From positions 99,043 through 163,042 of the forward strand of contig DHDP01000020.1 in NCBI GenBank assembly GCA_002399405.1: a stretch of 64,000 bases of DNA. Reading direction: 5' to 3'. The notes below the pieces were generated by a model. It saw only the letters and a program-made list of their open reading frames with translations. It had not been told where the DNA came from and did not search any database. Below, piece by piece: positions 31,905 to 41,247 of this stretch (its first letter is position 1; each line of letters starts with the position of its first letter). A program made the position numbers and the translations under genes. This DNA comes from Treponema sp. UBA4873 (GTDB taxonomy: Bacteria > Spirochaetota > Spirochaetia > Treponematales > Treponemataceae).

Positions 31905-33428
31905 ATGGACGACAACTATGTAATTGAAATGCTCCATATCAGAAAAGAATTCCCCGGAATCGTAGCGAACGACGATATTACGCTGCAGGTCAAGGAAGGG
32001 GAAATTCACGCGATACTCGGAGAGAACGGAGCGGGCAAATCCACACTCATGAGTATTCTCTTCGGACTGTATCATCCGGACCGCGGCACCATAAAAGTGC
32101 GCGGAGAAGAAGTCACCATCAAAAATCCGAACGATGCAACCCGTCTCGGCATAGGTATGGTTCATCAGCACTTCCAGCTCGTACACAACTTCACCGTCAC
32201 CGAGAATATTATTCTCGGCAAGGAAGGCAGTTTCGTTCTGCACCGGAAGGAAGCATCTCAGAAAATAAAAACGCTGAGCGAAAAGTACGGGCTCAACATC
32301 GCCCCCGATATGAAGATTGAAGACATCTCCGTCGGTATGCAGCAGCGGGTGGAAATACTTAAAATGCTCTACCGTGACGCGAACATACTGATTTTCGACG
32401 AACCTACGGCCGTGCTTACACCGCAGGAAATAGACGACCTTATGCAGATTATGAAGAACCTCGTAAAGGAAGGAAAATCTGTCATTCTTATTACACACAA
32501 GCTTAACGAAATAAAAGCGGCGGCAGATCGCTGCACCGTCATCCGCCGCGGCAAAATGATAGACGTCGTCGATGTCGCCTCAACGAGCATGCAGGATATG
32601 GCCGCCATGATGGTGGGGCGCCCCGTCAGTTTCAAAGTCGAAAAAGCTCCTGCGCAGCCGGGACGGCCTGTTCTCGAACTTAAGGATCTCTGCGTCATGA
32701 ACGCGAAGAACGTGCTCGGCGTAAAAAATTTCAACCTCACCGTTCACGCGGGGGAAATCGTCGGTATCGCCGGCGTCGACGGCAACGGCCAGAGCGAACT
32801 CGTTGAAGCGATTACAGGTCTCGTTCCGGTACAGAGCGGCGCGATAATCATCGACGGAACGGACGCTACGCATCTTACGATACGCGAGCGCAACGAACTC
32901 GGCATCGGGCACATTCCCGAAGACAGGCAGAAACGCGGCATCGTACCGACCGAATCGATTGCGGACAATATGGCCGTAAAGGAATTCTTCCGCCCTCCGT
33001 TCAGCAGGAACGGTATTCTCGACGACGGCTACATGCGCAGGTACGCGCAGAACGTCGTCGACCACTTCGACGTACGTTCGGGAGAAGGAATCAGGTCGCC
33101 GGCGGGCAAACTTTCCGGCGGAAATCAGCAGAAATTGATTGTCGGCCGGGAAATCGCCATGAATCCGAAATTATTAATCGCTGTTCAGCCTACACGCGGA
33201 CTCGACGTCGGCGCGATCGAATACATCCACAAGCAGATTGTCACACACCGCGACAAAGGCAATGCCGTTCTGCTCGTCTCTCTCGAACTCGACGAAATTT
33301 TCAACCTGTCCGACCGTATTGCAGTAATCAGCGGCGGAGAACTTATGAACATTGTCGATACATCTGAAACAAATGAACATGCAGTCGGCCTTATGATGGC
33401 GGGCGTCAGGCAGCAGGAGGCACAGTAA
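31905..33428 (+). CDS. BMP-type nucleoside ABC transporter, duplicated ATPase
   Basis: A 507-residue protein with two fused ABC domains, as in RbsA. The first has GENGAGKST, ISVGMQQRVEI and LIFDEPTAVLT. The second has the altered P-loop GVDGNGQSE, the intact LSGGNQQKLIVGREI and LIAVQPTRGLDVG. It powers nucleoside import with the two permeases that follow. GGAGG lies five bases before the ATG at 31905. The stop overlaps the next start as TAATG. Confidence 0.92.
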   Translation: MDDNYVIEMLHIRKEFPGIVANDDITLQVKEGEIHAILGENGAGKSTLMSILFGLYHPDRGTIKVRGEEVTIKNPNDATRLGIGMVHQHFQLVHNFTVTENIILGKEGSFVLHRKEASQKIKTLSEKYGLNIAPDMKIEDISVGMQQRVEILKMLYRDANILIFDEPTAVLTPQEIDDLMQIMKNLVKEGKSVILITHKLNEIKAAADRCTVIRRGKMIDVVDVASTSMQDMAAMMVGRPVSFKVEKAPAQPGRPVLELKDLCVMNAKNVLGVKNFNLTVHAGEIVGIAGVDGNGQSELVEAITGLVPVQSGAIIIDGTDATHLTIRERNELGIGHIPEDRQKRGIVPTESIADNMAVKEFFRPPFSRNGILDDGYMRRYAQNVVDHFDVRSGEGIRSPAGKLSGGNQQKLIVGREIAMNPKLLIAVQPTRGLDVGAIEYIHKQIVTHRDKGNAVLLVSLELDEIFNLSDRIAVISGGELMNIVDTSETNEHAVGLMMAGVRQQEAQ

Positions 33429-34555
33429 TGGCAGACAAGATAAAAGTAAAAGAAGAACACAAAAGCAGTCCGTTCCTGATTGCGTTCAGCGCTGTCATTC
33501 TGGGGCTTATTGCAGGCGGCATACTCATGGCCGCAATCGGGGAAAATCCGTTTGCGGCATATGCGTTCATGTTCAAGGGCAGCCTTATGAACATGGAGCG
33601 TATCGGAAATTCACTTGCGACGGCGATGACGCTGCTCTTCACCGGACTCGCCTTCGCATTCGCGTATAAGACGGGATTGTTCAACATCGGCTGCTCCGGG
33701 CAGATGCTCGTCGGCGGGCTTATGGCTACGATCGTCGCACATTACGTTTTTCTGCCGCGTCCGCTGTATCTCATAGTGCTCATTCTTTCCGCAATCGCCG
33801 GCGGTGCAGTCTGGGCGGCGATTCCCGGATATTTCAAGGCGAAGTTCAACGTGCACGAAGTCGTCTCCACAATCATGATGAACTGGATCGCATACTGGAG
33901 CATTTATTATTATATTCCCGCCTATCTCAAGGGACCGTCGCTTGAAACGGAAAGTTCTTCAATCGCCGTTTCCCAGTCGCTTCGTTCGCCGTGGCTTTCG
34001 AAAATCTTCACCGGCTCCGCGTACATAAACGGCAGCATATTCATAGCGGCCGTCGCAATCATACTGATTCAGTACCTGCTCAGCCGCACGACGCTCGGAT
34101 TCGGTCTCAAGGCAGTCGGCGCGAACAAAAGCTGCGCGGAGTACGCGGGCATCAGCGTGAAGCGCAGCATCGTGCTTTCAATGACGATTTCCGGTGCGCT
34201 TGCGGGACTTGCAGGGCTTTCGTACTACACCGGGTATTCGCTCAACATGCAGATAGGCGTCATGCCCTCGCAGGGGTTCGACGGCATCGCGGTTGCGCTG
34301 CTCGGCGCCTCCACGCCCGTCGGCGTTCTGCTCGCTTCCATTTTCTTCGGCATACTTCAGTCGGGAAAAGGATTTATGAACGCCATGACGTCCGTTCCGC
34401 CGGAGATAGCCGACACCATCATTTCCGTAATTATTTATTTTACGGCGACAAGCATTCTTTTTGAAAAATTGTGGAACGGTTTTTTCCACAAAATTCACGA
34501 GCGGCAGGAAGAAAAAGCGGCGGCGGCAGACAAATCACCTCAGGAGGTTCAATAA
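33428..34555 (+). CDS. BMP-type nucleoside ABC transporter, first permease
   Basis: A 375-residue membrane protein of the BPD_transp_2 family. Family stretches are LFTGLAFAFAYKTGLFNIGCSGQM and NKSCAEYAGISVKRSI. About nine hydrophobic helices can be seen, with a charged C-terminal tail rich in Glu and Lys. The ATG overlaps the ATPase stop, and its own stop overlaps the second permease, so the three are translationally coupled. Confidence 0.9.
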   Translation: MADKIKVKEEHKSSPFLIAFSAVILGLIAGGILMAAIGENPFAAYAFMFKGSLMNMERIGNSLATAMTLLFTGLAFAFAYKTGLFNIGCSGQMLVGGLMATIVAHYVFLPRPLYLIVLILSAIAGGAVWAAIPGYFKAKFNVHEVVSTIMMNWIAYWSIYYYIPAYLKGPSLETESSSIAVSQSLRSPWLSKIFTGSAYINGSIFIAAVAIILIQYLLSRTTLGFGLKAVGANKSCAEYAGISVKRSIVLSMTISGALAGLAGLSYYTGYSLNMQIGVMPSQGFDGIAVALLGASTPVGVLLASIFFGILQSGKGFMNAMTSVPPEIADTIISVIIYFTATSILFEKLWNGFFHKIHERQEEKAAAADKSPQEVQ

Positions 34556-35490
34556 TGTGGGGACTTTTTGTTCAGATATTTCCATACGTCATTGTATACA
34601 CAATTCCGATGCTCATTACGAGTCTCGGAGGATTGTACAGCGAGCGCTCGGGCGTCACGAACCTCGGCCTTGAAGGTCTTATGCTGTCGGGATATTTTGC
34701 GACGGCGTTCTTCATCAAGCTTGTCCAGAACACAATGCCGCACAATCTGTGCATTGCGCTCGGTCTGCTTGCAGGAGTCGTCTGCGGCATGCTCTTCGCA
34801 CTGCTTCATGCGTTCGCGTCCATTAATCTGAAGGCCGACCAGACGATTTCGGGAACCGCAATAAACATGCTCGCCGCGGCAGTTACCGTATATGCCGCGC
34901 GCATGATTACCGGCAGCGGCAACATCCCCATACTCATGGGCATTATACCCGACAATATTCCGGTGCTGTCGAAAATACCGGTCGTCGGATCGCTTCTTTT
35001 TACCCGCTCATACTGGTCGTCGTGGCTTGCGCTCGGCATATGGGCATTCTCCTGGTGGCTGCTTTACAGCACGTCGTTCGGCCTCCGGCTCCGTGCCTGC
35101 GGTGAACATCCGTCGGCCGTCGAAAGCGCGGGAATCAACGTGTATGCAATGCGCTATTTCGGCGTGCTGATGAGCGGCGCGCTGTCCGGTCTCGGCGGCG
35201 GCATCATGCTCGTCACGTACAGCGGCGAGTTCAACGGCAGTGTTGCCGGACTCGGATTCCTTGCAATCGCCGCAATGATTTTCGGACAATGGAAACCGCT
35301 CGGCATTCTCGGTGCGACGTTCTTCTTCGGTTTCTTCACGACGCTCGCGAACGTCTCGCAGGTAATCCCTGCGCTCGGCTCCGTTCCGACAGTCATCTTC
35401 AAAGTATTCCCGTATGCAGTCACGCTCATAGCGCTCGTGTTCTCGTCGAAGCACATGTCGGCACCCGCAGCAGACGGCGTGCCGTATTAA
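34555..35490 (+). CDS. BMP-type nucleoside ABC transporter, second permease
   Basis: A 311-residue permease, paralog of the first. It has ITSLGGLYSERSGVTNLGLEGLML and RACGEHPSAVESAGINVYAMRY, the family landmarks. AGGAGG lies upstream, and the ATG at 34555 overlaps the previous stop as TAATG. The final helices end with KHMSAPAADGVPY. It completes the transporter. Confidence 0.91.
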   Translation: MWGLFVQIFPYVIVYTIPMLITSLGGLYSERSGVTNLGLEGLMLSGYFATAFFIKLVQNTMPHNLCIALGLLAGVVCGMLFALLHAFASINLKADQTISGTAINMLAAAVTVYAARMITGSGNIPILMGIIPDNIPVLSKIPVVGSLLFTRSYWSSWLALGIWAFSWWLLYSTSFGLRLRACGEHPSAVESAGINVYAMRYFGVLMSGALSGLGGGIMLVTYSGEFNGSVAGLGFLAIAAMIFGQWKPLGILGATFFFGFFTTLANVSQVIPALGSVPTVIFKVFPYAVTLIALVFSSKHMSAPAADGVPY

Positions 35491-35501
35491 TTTTTTGTCC
35501 G

Positions 35502-35575
35502 CCCCGCAATGTCCGAAAACTTCGATTTCGGACATTGCGGGGCATACCGTTCCGGATACGCCACTTACGGAACGG
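35502..35575. repeat. Two perfect hairpins after the nucleoside transporter genes
   Basis: CCCCGCAATGTCCGAAA (35502-35518) pairs fully with 35526-35542, 17 bp. Its core AATGTCC-GAAAAC matches the terminator at 31813. CCGTTCCG (35547-35554) pairs with CGGAACGG (35568-35575). No T-run follows either stem. Confidence 0.8.
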
Positions 35576-35607
35576 CCCTTCCCTCCGGCCGGTTCAGTCG
35601 GACGAGT

Positions 35608-35636
35608 TTGAATTCCCGCCGCACATCTGCTATAAT
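35608..35636 (+). promoter_or_regulatory. Promoter TTGAAT-17-TATAAT
   Basis: Lies 11 bases before the ATG at 35648, with no SD between. The 5' leader would be about five bases. Confidence 0.75.
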
Positions 35637-35647
35637 ACATTCACTCT

Positions 35648-36460
35648 ATGGATAATGAAAAAATCAAACAGATTCTGCTCGATATACAGGACACCAAACT
35701 TGACTTCACCGTCATTCAGACCGGGAAAGACAGCAAACGCGTAAACGGATTGTACAAACCCGACACGCACGAAATTCTGCTGCACAACAAAAACTTCAAA
35801 ACCGATAATCAGCTCGTCTACACCGCGGTCCACGAATATGCCCATCACCTGATTACTGAAGAAACGCTCGCCGTTTCAGGCAGCAGCGCACCGATTAACG
35901 CGAAAGTGCACAATCAGGCATTCTGGGTAAAATTCAACGAGCTTATCGGAATCGCTGAAAAAAAAGGATACTACGTCATCGGCATTGAGAATTCTCCTGA
36001 GCTTGAAAAACTCACTGAAGAAATACGCACGAACTATCTTGAAAAGAACGGACGGCTCATGCAGGAATTCGGCAGGCTGCTTGCAAAAGCGCACGAACTG
36101 TGCGAACAGGCGAACATCCGCTATGAAGATTACGTCGACCGCGTACTCTGCCTTCCGCGCACCACCGCGCGCGACGTTGTAAAACTCGGCATCGTACCTG
36201 TGAATCCCGCGCTCGGATACGACAACATGAAGCTCGTCGCGGGAATCAGAAAACCCGAAGACAGAAGCGCGGCGGAAAAACAGCTTATGAACGGAGAGAG
36301 TCCCGTTACCGTACGTGAAATGATGAAGCGAAGCAGCGACGCTTCGCGGTCGGACGATCCGAAATCGAAACTTGAAAAGGAAAAATCCCGCCTTGAAAAA
36401 ACGATCACACAGCTGCAGCAGCGGCTCGAATATGTGGAGGACGCTCTTGGCAATATGTAA
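35648..36460 (+). CDS. Unknown protein with HExxH metalloprotease-like motif
   Basis: A 270-residue cytoplasmic protein. The motif VHEYAHHLI near residue 61 is of the HExxH zinc-protease type, as in ImmA/IrrE- or SprT-like families. Residues about 230-268 form a coiled coil (KSKLEKEKSRLEKTITQLQQRLEYVEDA). I do not recognise the family by name. The mRNA has almost no leader and no SD. The next gene starts within its end. Confidence 0.7.
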   Translation: MDNEKIKQILLDIQDTKLDFTVIQTGKDSKRVNGLYKPDTHEILLHNKNFKTDNQLVYTAVHEYAHHLITEETLAVSGSSAPINAKVHNQAFWVKFNELIGIAEKKGYYVIGIENSPELEKLTEEIRTNYLEKNGRLMQEFGRLLAKAHELCEQANIRYEDYVDRVLCLPRTTARDVVKLGIVPVNPALGYDNMKLVAGIRKPEDRSAAEKQLMNGESPVTVREMMKRSSDASRSDDPKSKLEKEKSRLEKTITQLQQRLEYVEDALGNM

Positions 36461-37433
36461 ACAACTGCGGATGATTTTTTCCGCCGTGTTCGTCGGTTCA
36501 CTTTCGTTTTTTGTTTTCCCTGAAGGTGTGAAGGCGGCGGCTTCGACAGACGAAACGACCGGTTCGGACACATCATTGGTGATGCCCGGCATGCCGACGA
36601 TGCCTTCCGTTTCTTCGCCGTCGATGCCGACAATCAGCGCTCCGACGCTCGGCAGCTCATTCTATACGCCGGGAAAAAACAGCAGCGCAGCGTCGTCTTC
36701 GGAAACAGCTTCATCGCAGCAGGCCTCTTCGGGTACAGCGACGGCACCTGCATCCCCGTCCGCATCGACTGTAAAAAACGCAGCGGTGCTTTCATCCCTC
36801 GGTCTGAACGGACTTTCCTCTTCCGTCACCGCGTCCGATTTAACATCGCTCGACGGCGCAGGGCTGCTCGGATCGTTGTATTCGTCGCTCAACAGTCCGC
36901 TTACGACCGATACGTCTTCGACAAACACGCTGCTTACAAACATTCTGCAGCAGCTTAAGGAACTCAAGCAGGAAAACAAATCCGTAATCACTGATTCCCG
37001 GGCGGAAAAAAACGCCGACGTTACAAACAGTTCCGCAGCCCGTGAAGACGGCACGCAGCCCGCCATTCTCCGTTTTACGGTAAACGGTTACGACGTTCTC
37101 GCAACCTGCCGCACAATCTACTTCAGCGACAGGGAAAACGACGGTACTTTCCTCCTTACCGGCGACCGTAAATACGTGTCGGACGGTAAAACGCGCGGCG
37201 AAACATTTTATCTGCTTTTCAAAACAAAAGGCAGTGCAGGTTTTTCCACACAGTATATTGTAGAACCGGCAGTCGTGCAGGATTACGCAAATGAATATTC
37301 CTTTGTCTATCAACTTGCACAGAAAGCAAATCTTTCCGCGGTAAAGACCGGCAATCTCATTACAATGCGCATCAATGAGCCGGTATACAACATGGATCTT
37401 CTTATCGACACAGGCAGTAAAAATAATAAATGA
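36447..37433 (+). CDS. Exported Ser/Thr/Ala-rich protein of unknown function
   Basis: A secreted protein of about 328 residues. The TTG at 36447 has GGAGG six bases upstream and gives a signal peptide: MAICKQLRMIFSAVFVGSLS then FVFPEGVKA-A. An ATG at 36471 is the alternative. Residues about 30-200 are low-complexity Ser, Thr, Ala and Pro; residues 215-325 form a compact domain (ILRFTVNGYDVLATCRTIYFSD) with no family I know. It overlaps the HExxH gene by 14 bases and the rsmG gene by four. Confidence 0.65.
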   Translation: MAICKQLRMIFSAVFVGSLSFFVFPEGVKAAASTDETTGSDTSLVMPGMPTMPSVSSPSMPTISAPTLGSSFYTPGKNSSAASSSETASSQQASSGTATAPASPSASTVKNAAVLSSLGLNGLSSSVTASDLTSLDGAGLLGSLYSSLNSPLTTDTSSTNTLLTNILQQLKELKQENKSVITDSRAEKNADVTNSSAAREDGTQPAILRFTVNGYDVLATCRTIYFSDRENDGTFLLTGDRKYVSDGKTRGETFYLLFKTKGSAGFSTQYIVEPAVVQDYANEYSFVYQLAQKANLSAVKTGNLITMRINEPVYNMDLLIDTGSKNNK

Positions 37434-38083
37434 CGGACAAACTGACGGAAGGATTAATAAAACTTGATTTCACACCTGAAACGGCAGCAATTCTTGCGCC
37501 GAAGATGGAAGCATACATAAAGGAACTTCAGCTTTTCAACTCCGCCTACAATCTCGTCAATACGGACGACCGCGACGAACTCGTCGTACGCCACGTCCTC
37601 GACAGTCTTGCTCCGTGGAAATTATTAAAGGCACTTGCGGAACAGCAGAAGTCGGACACGTCTTTCGGCGACATCGGTTCCGGCGGAGGACTTCCGGGCA
37701 TTCCGCTTGCTGCGGCCTTTCCGCAGCACCGTTTTACGCTCGTGGAACGCATGGACAAGCGTTGTGCGTTCCTTGAAAACTGTGCCGCCGTTCTCGGCCT
37801 GAAGAACGTTTCGGTGCTGAAATCGGAAGCCGAGAACGTAAAAGCCGGCAGCTTCGGAATCACCGTGTTCAGGGCGTTCCGCCCGCTCGATAAAAAAATG
37901 ATTAAGACGCTGCTCGCACTCACGGCCGACGGTGGTTATCTCGCGGCATACAAGGCAAAACGGTCGAACATCGACGAGGAAATGAACGGAATAAAAGACA
38001 TCGCAGGAAATTACAAGATAGAAAAACTTTCCGTCCCGTATCTGCAGGACACAGAGCGAAATCTCGTCATTATTAAAAAATAG
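37430..38083 (+). CDS. rsmG: 16S rRNA (guanine527-N7)-methyltransferase RsmG
   Basis: A 217-residue methyltransferase that modifies G527 of 16S rRNA. The family landmarks are NLVNTDDRDELVVRHVLDSL, FGDIGSGGGLPGIPLA (SAM site), LVERMDKRCAFLEN and VFRAFRPLDKK. The ATG overlaps the previous stop as ATGA. Its stop is six bases from the convergent TPR gene, with no terminator between. Confidence 0.93.
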   Translation: MTDKLTEGLIKLDFTPETAAILAPKMEAYIKELQLFNSAYNLVNTDDRDELVVRHVLDSLAPWKLLKALAEQQKSDTSFGDIGSGGGLPGIPLAAAFPQHRFTLVERMDKRCAFLENCAAVLGLKNVSVLKSEAENVKAGSFGITVFRAFRPLDKKMIKTLLALTADGGYLAAYKAKRSNIDEEMNGIKDIAGNYKIEKLSVPYLQDTERNLVIIKK

Positions 38084-38089
38084 CGTACG

Positions 38090-39454
38090 TCAACCGAGCA
38101 TATCGATCTTTTTCAGAACCGACACGAGCATATTTTTTTCGATGAGGTCTATCGGACGGCCTTCGACGTATTTATGAGCTTCATCCGTATACGTTCCGGC
38201 CGTAACGCAGAAACCGCGGTCCCCTTTTATGTCCCTGAGTTTCGAATGGAAATCACGCACGTACAGTTCGCCGACCGCTCCAGTATTCCGGTAAAAGCGG
38301 AACAGCTCCGTATCTTCCCAGCGGCTTGATTCAACGCTGCACAAAATTTCAATCGATTCGGGCGCAACCGAAATATCCTCAATTTTTACAATTGCATTGG
38401 GATAATACGCTTCCACAAATTTACGGCAGAGTGCAACAAAATCGCTCGTACCGGCCATAAGATACGTCTGCAGATTCGAATTGGAGTTGAGTTCCTGATA
38501 GCGCTGAACGAGCGCCGCAACGTCCTTATAATTCGGCGTTGTATTCTGAATCTGTTTCAGGTAATACAGACCTTTGCCGATATTGTTCATCGAAATGTAC
38601 GAACCCGCAAGACGATAGCGCAGGGTCGTCTGCAGCTCGGACGGAACGTTCTCCAGCTTCAATCCTATTTCGTAATCCTGTACGGCCTGCTGGTATTGTT
38701 TCGACCGTTCGTGAATAAGCCCTGCGGAAAGGCACGACTGGGCGCCGAAATCAGGATCGGGACGAAGATGTACGAACACCTTAAGCGCTTTATCGCCGAA
38801 CCCGGCCTCTTCCATCGCGGAAGCGAGAGAGAACAGCGTTTCCTTGTCCTCCGGGCTTTCGTCAAGAACCCGCCGGAGATACGGAAGAGATTCCTTGTAA
38901 TGCTGGGACTTATAATATGAAAAACCGAGAGGACGGTTGACATTAGTCATATCCGGACGGATAGCGTGGGCCTTGCGAAGGCAAGCGATAGCTTTATCGT
39001 AATCTTTTTTCTGATATAAAAACAGGCCAAGGTAAAAATTCGTATCGAAGTCGTTCGGTAATAATTTATGAGCGGAAAAGAGGCCTTTTCCCGCCTCGTC
39101 AAGTTTATTAATTTTGAGTGCGCACATTCCCTGCCGGAGAGCGTCTTTCTGAATATTAATTTCGGGATGAACAAGAGACAACTCATACAGGGAATCATAC
39201 AGAGGGAACGCTTTTCCCCAGTTCTGCTCGTCAAAATATAAATCAGCCAGCTGCTGCAGCGCATTGATGTTATGAGGATCGTGGGTAAGCCGCTTCGTAC
39301 TTTCACGGATAATAACGGCCCGGTCCTTCCGGCGTACCGCTCCGGACGCTCTGCCGCCTTTCCTTTTTCCCGATAACGACCGCAGGATCATTATCAGAAC
39401 GAGAAGTGCGGAACCTGTGATAATAGCAATAAGAACCGGTAATATAGTATCCAT
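38090..39454 (-). CDS. Membrane-anchored TPR protein with Mrr-like nuclease-fold C-terminus
   Basis: A 454-residue protein. Residues 4-24 are a membrane anchor. About six TPR repeats follow between residues 60 and 320 (for example TNFYLGLFLYQKKDYDKAIACLRKAHAI, shown as a landmark in part). The last 115 residues (FVALCRKFVEAY... ELYVRDFHSKLRDIKGDRGFCVTAGTYTDEAHKY, quoted in pieces) resemble the Mrr/restriction-endonuclease fold, with a possible catalytic pattern D-x(n)-K. Similar TPR-nuclease-fold proteins occur in treponemes. Function unknown. Confidence 0.75.
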   Translation of the reverse strand: MDTILPVLIAIITGSALLVLIMILRSLSGKRKGGRASGAVRRKDRAVIIRESTKRLTHDPHNINALQQLADLYFDEQNWGKAFPLYDSLYELSLVHPEINIQKDALRQGMCALKINKLDEAGKGLFSAHKLLPNDFDTNFYLGLFLYQKKDYDKAIACLRKAHAIRPDMTNVNRPLGFSYYKSQHYKESLPYLRRVLDESPEDKETLFSLASAMEEAGFGDKALKVFVHLRPDPDFGAQSCLSAGLIHERSKQYQQAVQDYEIGLKLENVPSELQTTLRYRLAGSYISMNNIGKGLYYLKQIQNTTPNYKDVAALVQRYQELNSNSNLQTYLMAGTSDFVALCRKFVEAYYPNAIVKIEDISVAPESIEILCSVESSRWEDTELFRFYRNTGAVGELYVRDFHSKLRDIKGDRGFCVTAGTYTDEAHKYVEGRPIDLIEKNMLVSVLKKIDMLG

Positions 39455-39463
39455 CTATCTCCC

Positions 39464-40633
39464 TTATTTCCGCAGTTCCTTCACCATGTCTGCAATACGC
39501 GCAACTGCAATTTTTATTTTGTTAATATCGGTGGCATAGCAGCATCTGATGAATCCCTCGCCGCCCTTTCCGAAACACGTTCCCGGTACGACGGCCACCT
39601 GATATTTCCCGATGAGCTGCGCGGCAAATTCCTCGCTTGTGAGACCTGTCGAACGGATATCCGGGAACAGATAAAACGCTCCTTCCGGTTCCGTACAGGG
39701 AAGGCCCATGTCGCAGAACGCCTTGTACATGAGGTTGCGCCGCTGCTGATAACTAACGCGCATGCGCTCAACTTCGCTCCAGCCGTTCTTAAGACCTTCG
39801 ACGGCCGCATACTGACTCATGATCGGAGCGCATATAGCCGAGTACTGGTGCAGCTTGCACACCTGGTTCGAAAGTTCCGCGGGGGCAGCCATGAACCCGA
39901 TGCGCCATCCCGTCATGGCGAACGCTTTCGAAAATCCGTTGATGACGACCGCGTAGTCCTTCATGCCGGGAAAGCCTCCGATGGAAACATGCTTGCGGCC
40001 GTCGTAGATAAGTTCGCAGTAAATCTCGTCGCTGATGCACCATATCTGATGCTTTTTTACGACTTCCGCAATCTTCGCCAGCTCGTCGGCCGGAATAACG
40101 CGGCCCGTCGGATTTGAAGGCGAACACAGCATGAGCGCCTTCGTCCGCGGCGTAATCGCGTTTTCAACCTGCTGAGCAGTCGGGTAAAATCCGTTCACGC
40201 TCGTATCCAGGTGTATAAGTTTCGCATCGCACAATTCCGCAAGCGGCTGGTAGGAAACGTAACACGGTTCGCACACGATGATTTCGTCGCCGGGATTAAG
40301 TATTGCGCGCAGCGCAGCGTCGACAGCTTCCGAACCGCCGATCGTGACGACCACCTCGTTTTTCGGACTGTAGTACATGCCGAAGCGCTCCAGATATTTC
40401 GCAATCTGTTCACGCAGTTCCAGCAGTCCCCAGTTCGACGTATACGACGTCTGTCCTTTCTCAAGGTGATAGAACGCCTCCTCGCGGAGAGACCACGGCG
40501 TTGAAAAATCAGGTTCGCCGACGCCCAGAGAAATTATATCGTCGCGGCCTATTATCAGATCAAAAAATTTGCGGATTCCCGACGGAGGTGTTGCAAGCAT
40601 CTTACGGGAGAAACGGTCTTCTCTCGTATTCAT
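39464..40633 (-). CDS. PLP-dependent aminotransferase, class I/II
   Basis: A 389-residue fold-type-I aminotransferase. The PLP lysine is in NGFSKAFAMTGWRIG. Other marks are ISLGVGEPDFSTP, LCSPSNPTGRV and SDEIYCELIYDG. It probably acts on aromatic, branched or aspartate-type amino acids; the exact substrate cannot be fixed. The start overlaps the Lrp-type regulator stop as TAATG, so the two are coupled. Confidence 0.9.
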   Translation of the reverse strand: MNTREDRFSRKMLATPPSGIRKFFDLIIGRDDIISLGVGEPDFSTPWSLREEAFYHLEKGQTSYTSNWGLLELREQIAKYLERFGMYYSPKNEVVVTIGGSEAVDAALRAILNPGDEIIVCEPCYVSYQPLAELCDAKLIHLDTSVNGFYPTAQQVENAITPRTKALMLCSPSNPTGRVIPADELAKIAEVVKKHQIWCISDEIYCELIYDGRKHVSIGGFPGMKDYAVVINGFSKAFAMTGWRIGFMAAPAELSNQVCKLHQYSAICAPIMSQYAAVEGLKNGWSEVERMRVSYQQRRNLMYKAFCDMGLPCTEPEGAFYLFPDIRSTGLTSEEFAAQLIGKYQVAVVPGTCFGKGGEGFIRCCYATDINKIKIAVARIADMVKELRK

Positions 40634-41127
40634 TATGCGGTGACCCCTTCACGGTTGTCGCGGTCCTGCTCGACGTATACGATGTCGTTCTCTTTATACG
40701 TCTTGAGTATAAAATGAGTCTTTGTCGAACGAACACCTTCAAGCGTGGAAAGTTTGCTTGAAACAAAAAACGCGACTTCCTTAAGCGTATCCCCCTCGAT
40801 GATGACTTTAAGGTCATATCCGCCGCTCATAAGATAGAGCGATTTCACCTGCGGAAAACGGTAAATACGGTCGGCGATGGCATCAAAACCTCTGTCCCTC
40901 TCAGGCGTTACCTGAATTTCTATTTCAGCACGCACTTTATCTTTTGCTTCGCCGTCTCTTTCCGGATTAACAATAGCGGCATATTTCATGATTACACCGC
41001 CGTCTTCAAGTTTTTTGATGATGACGCGCACTTCTTCAGGTGTTTTTCTCGTCATAGCGGAAATATCTTCCACCGAAAGACGTGCATTTTCACGCAAAAG
41101 ATCAAGGATTTCTTCAGTTTCATCCAT
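40633..41127 (-). CDS. Lrp/AsnC-family transcriptional regulator
   Basis: A 164-residue regulator. The N-terminal helix-turn-helix (ILDLLRENARLSVEDISAMTRKTPEEV) is followed by an amino-acid-binding RAM domain (VKSLYLMSGGYDLKVIIEG). CGGAG precedes the ATG at 41127. It is coupled to the aminotransferase and likely senses its amino acid. Confidence 0.87.
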   Translation of the reverse strand: MDETEEILDLLRENARLSVEDISAMTRKTPEEVRVIIKKLEDGGVIMKYAAIVNPERDGEAKDKVRAEIEIQVTPERDRGFDAIADRIYRFPQVKSLYLMSGGYDLKVIIEGDTLKEVAFFVSSKLSTLEGVRSTKTHFILKTYKENDIVYVEQDRDNREGVTA

Positions 41128-41190
41128 AATATAAGCTCCGTATTATTCTATAAAATATAACACATTTATGTTCTTTACAACAGAGGCCAT

Positions 41191-41221
41191 AAAAAAGGGA
41201 TCCGGAGCACATCCGAATCCC
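41191..41221 (-). terminator. Rho-independent terminator after the lipoprotein gene
   Basis: On the minus strand GGGATTCGGA and TCCGGATCCC form a stem (one mismatch), followed by six T. It ends the transcript of the lipoprotein gene at 41248-41985. Confidence 0.85.
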
Positions 41222-41247
41222 ACGTGCTGAACAAAGTAAAATGAGTA

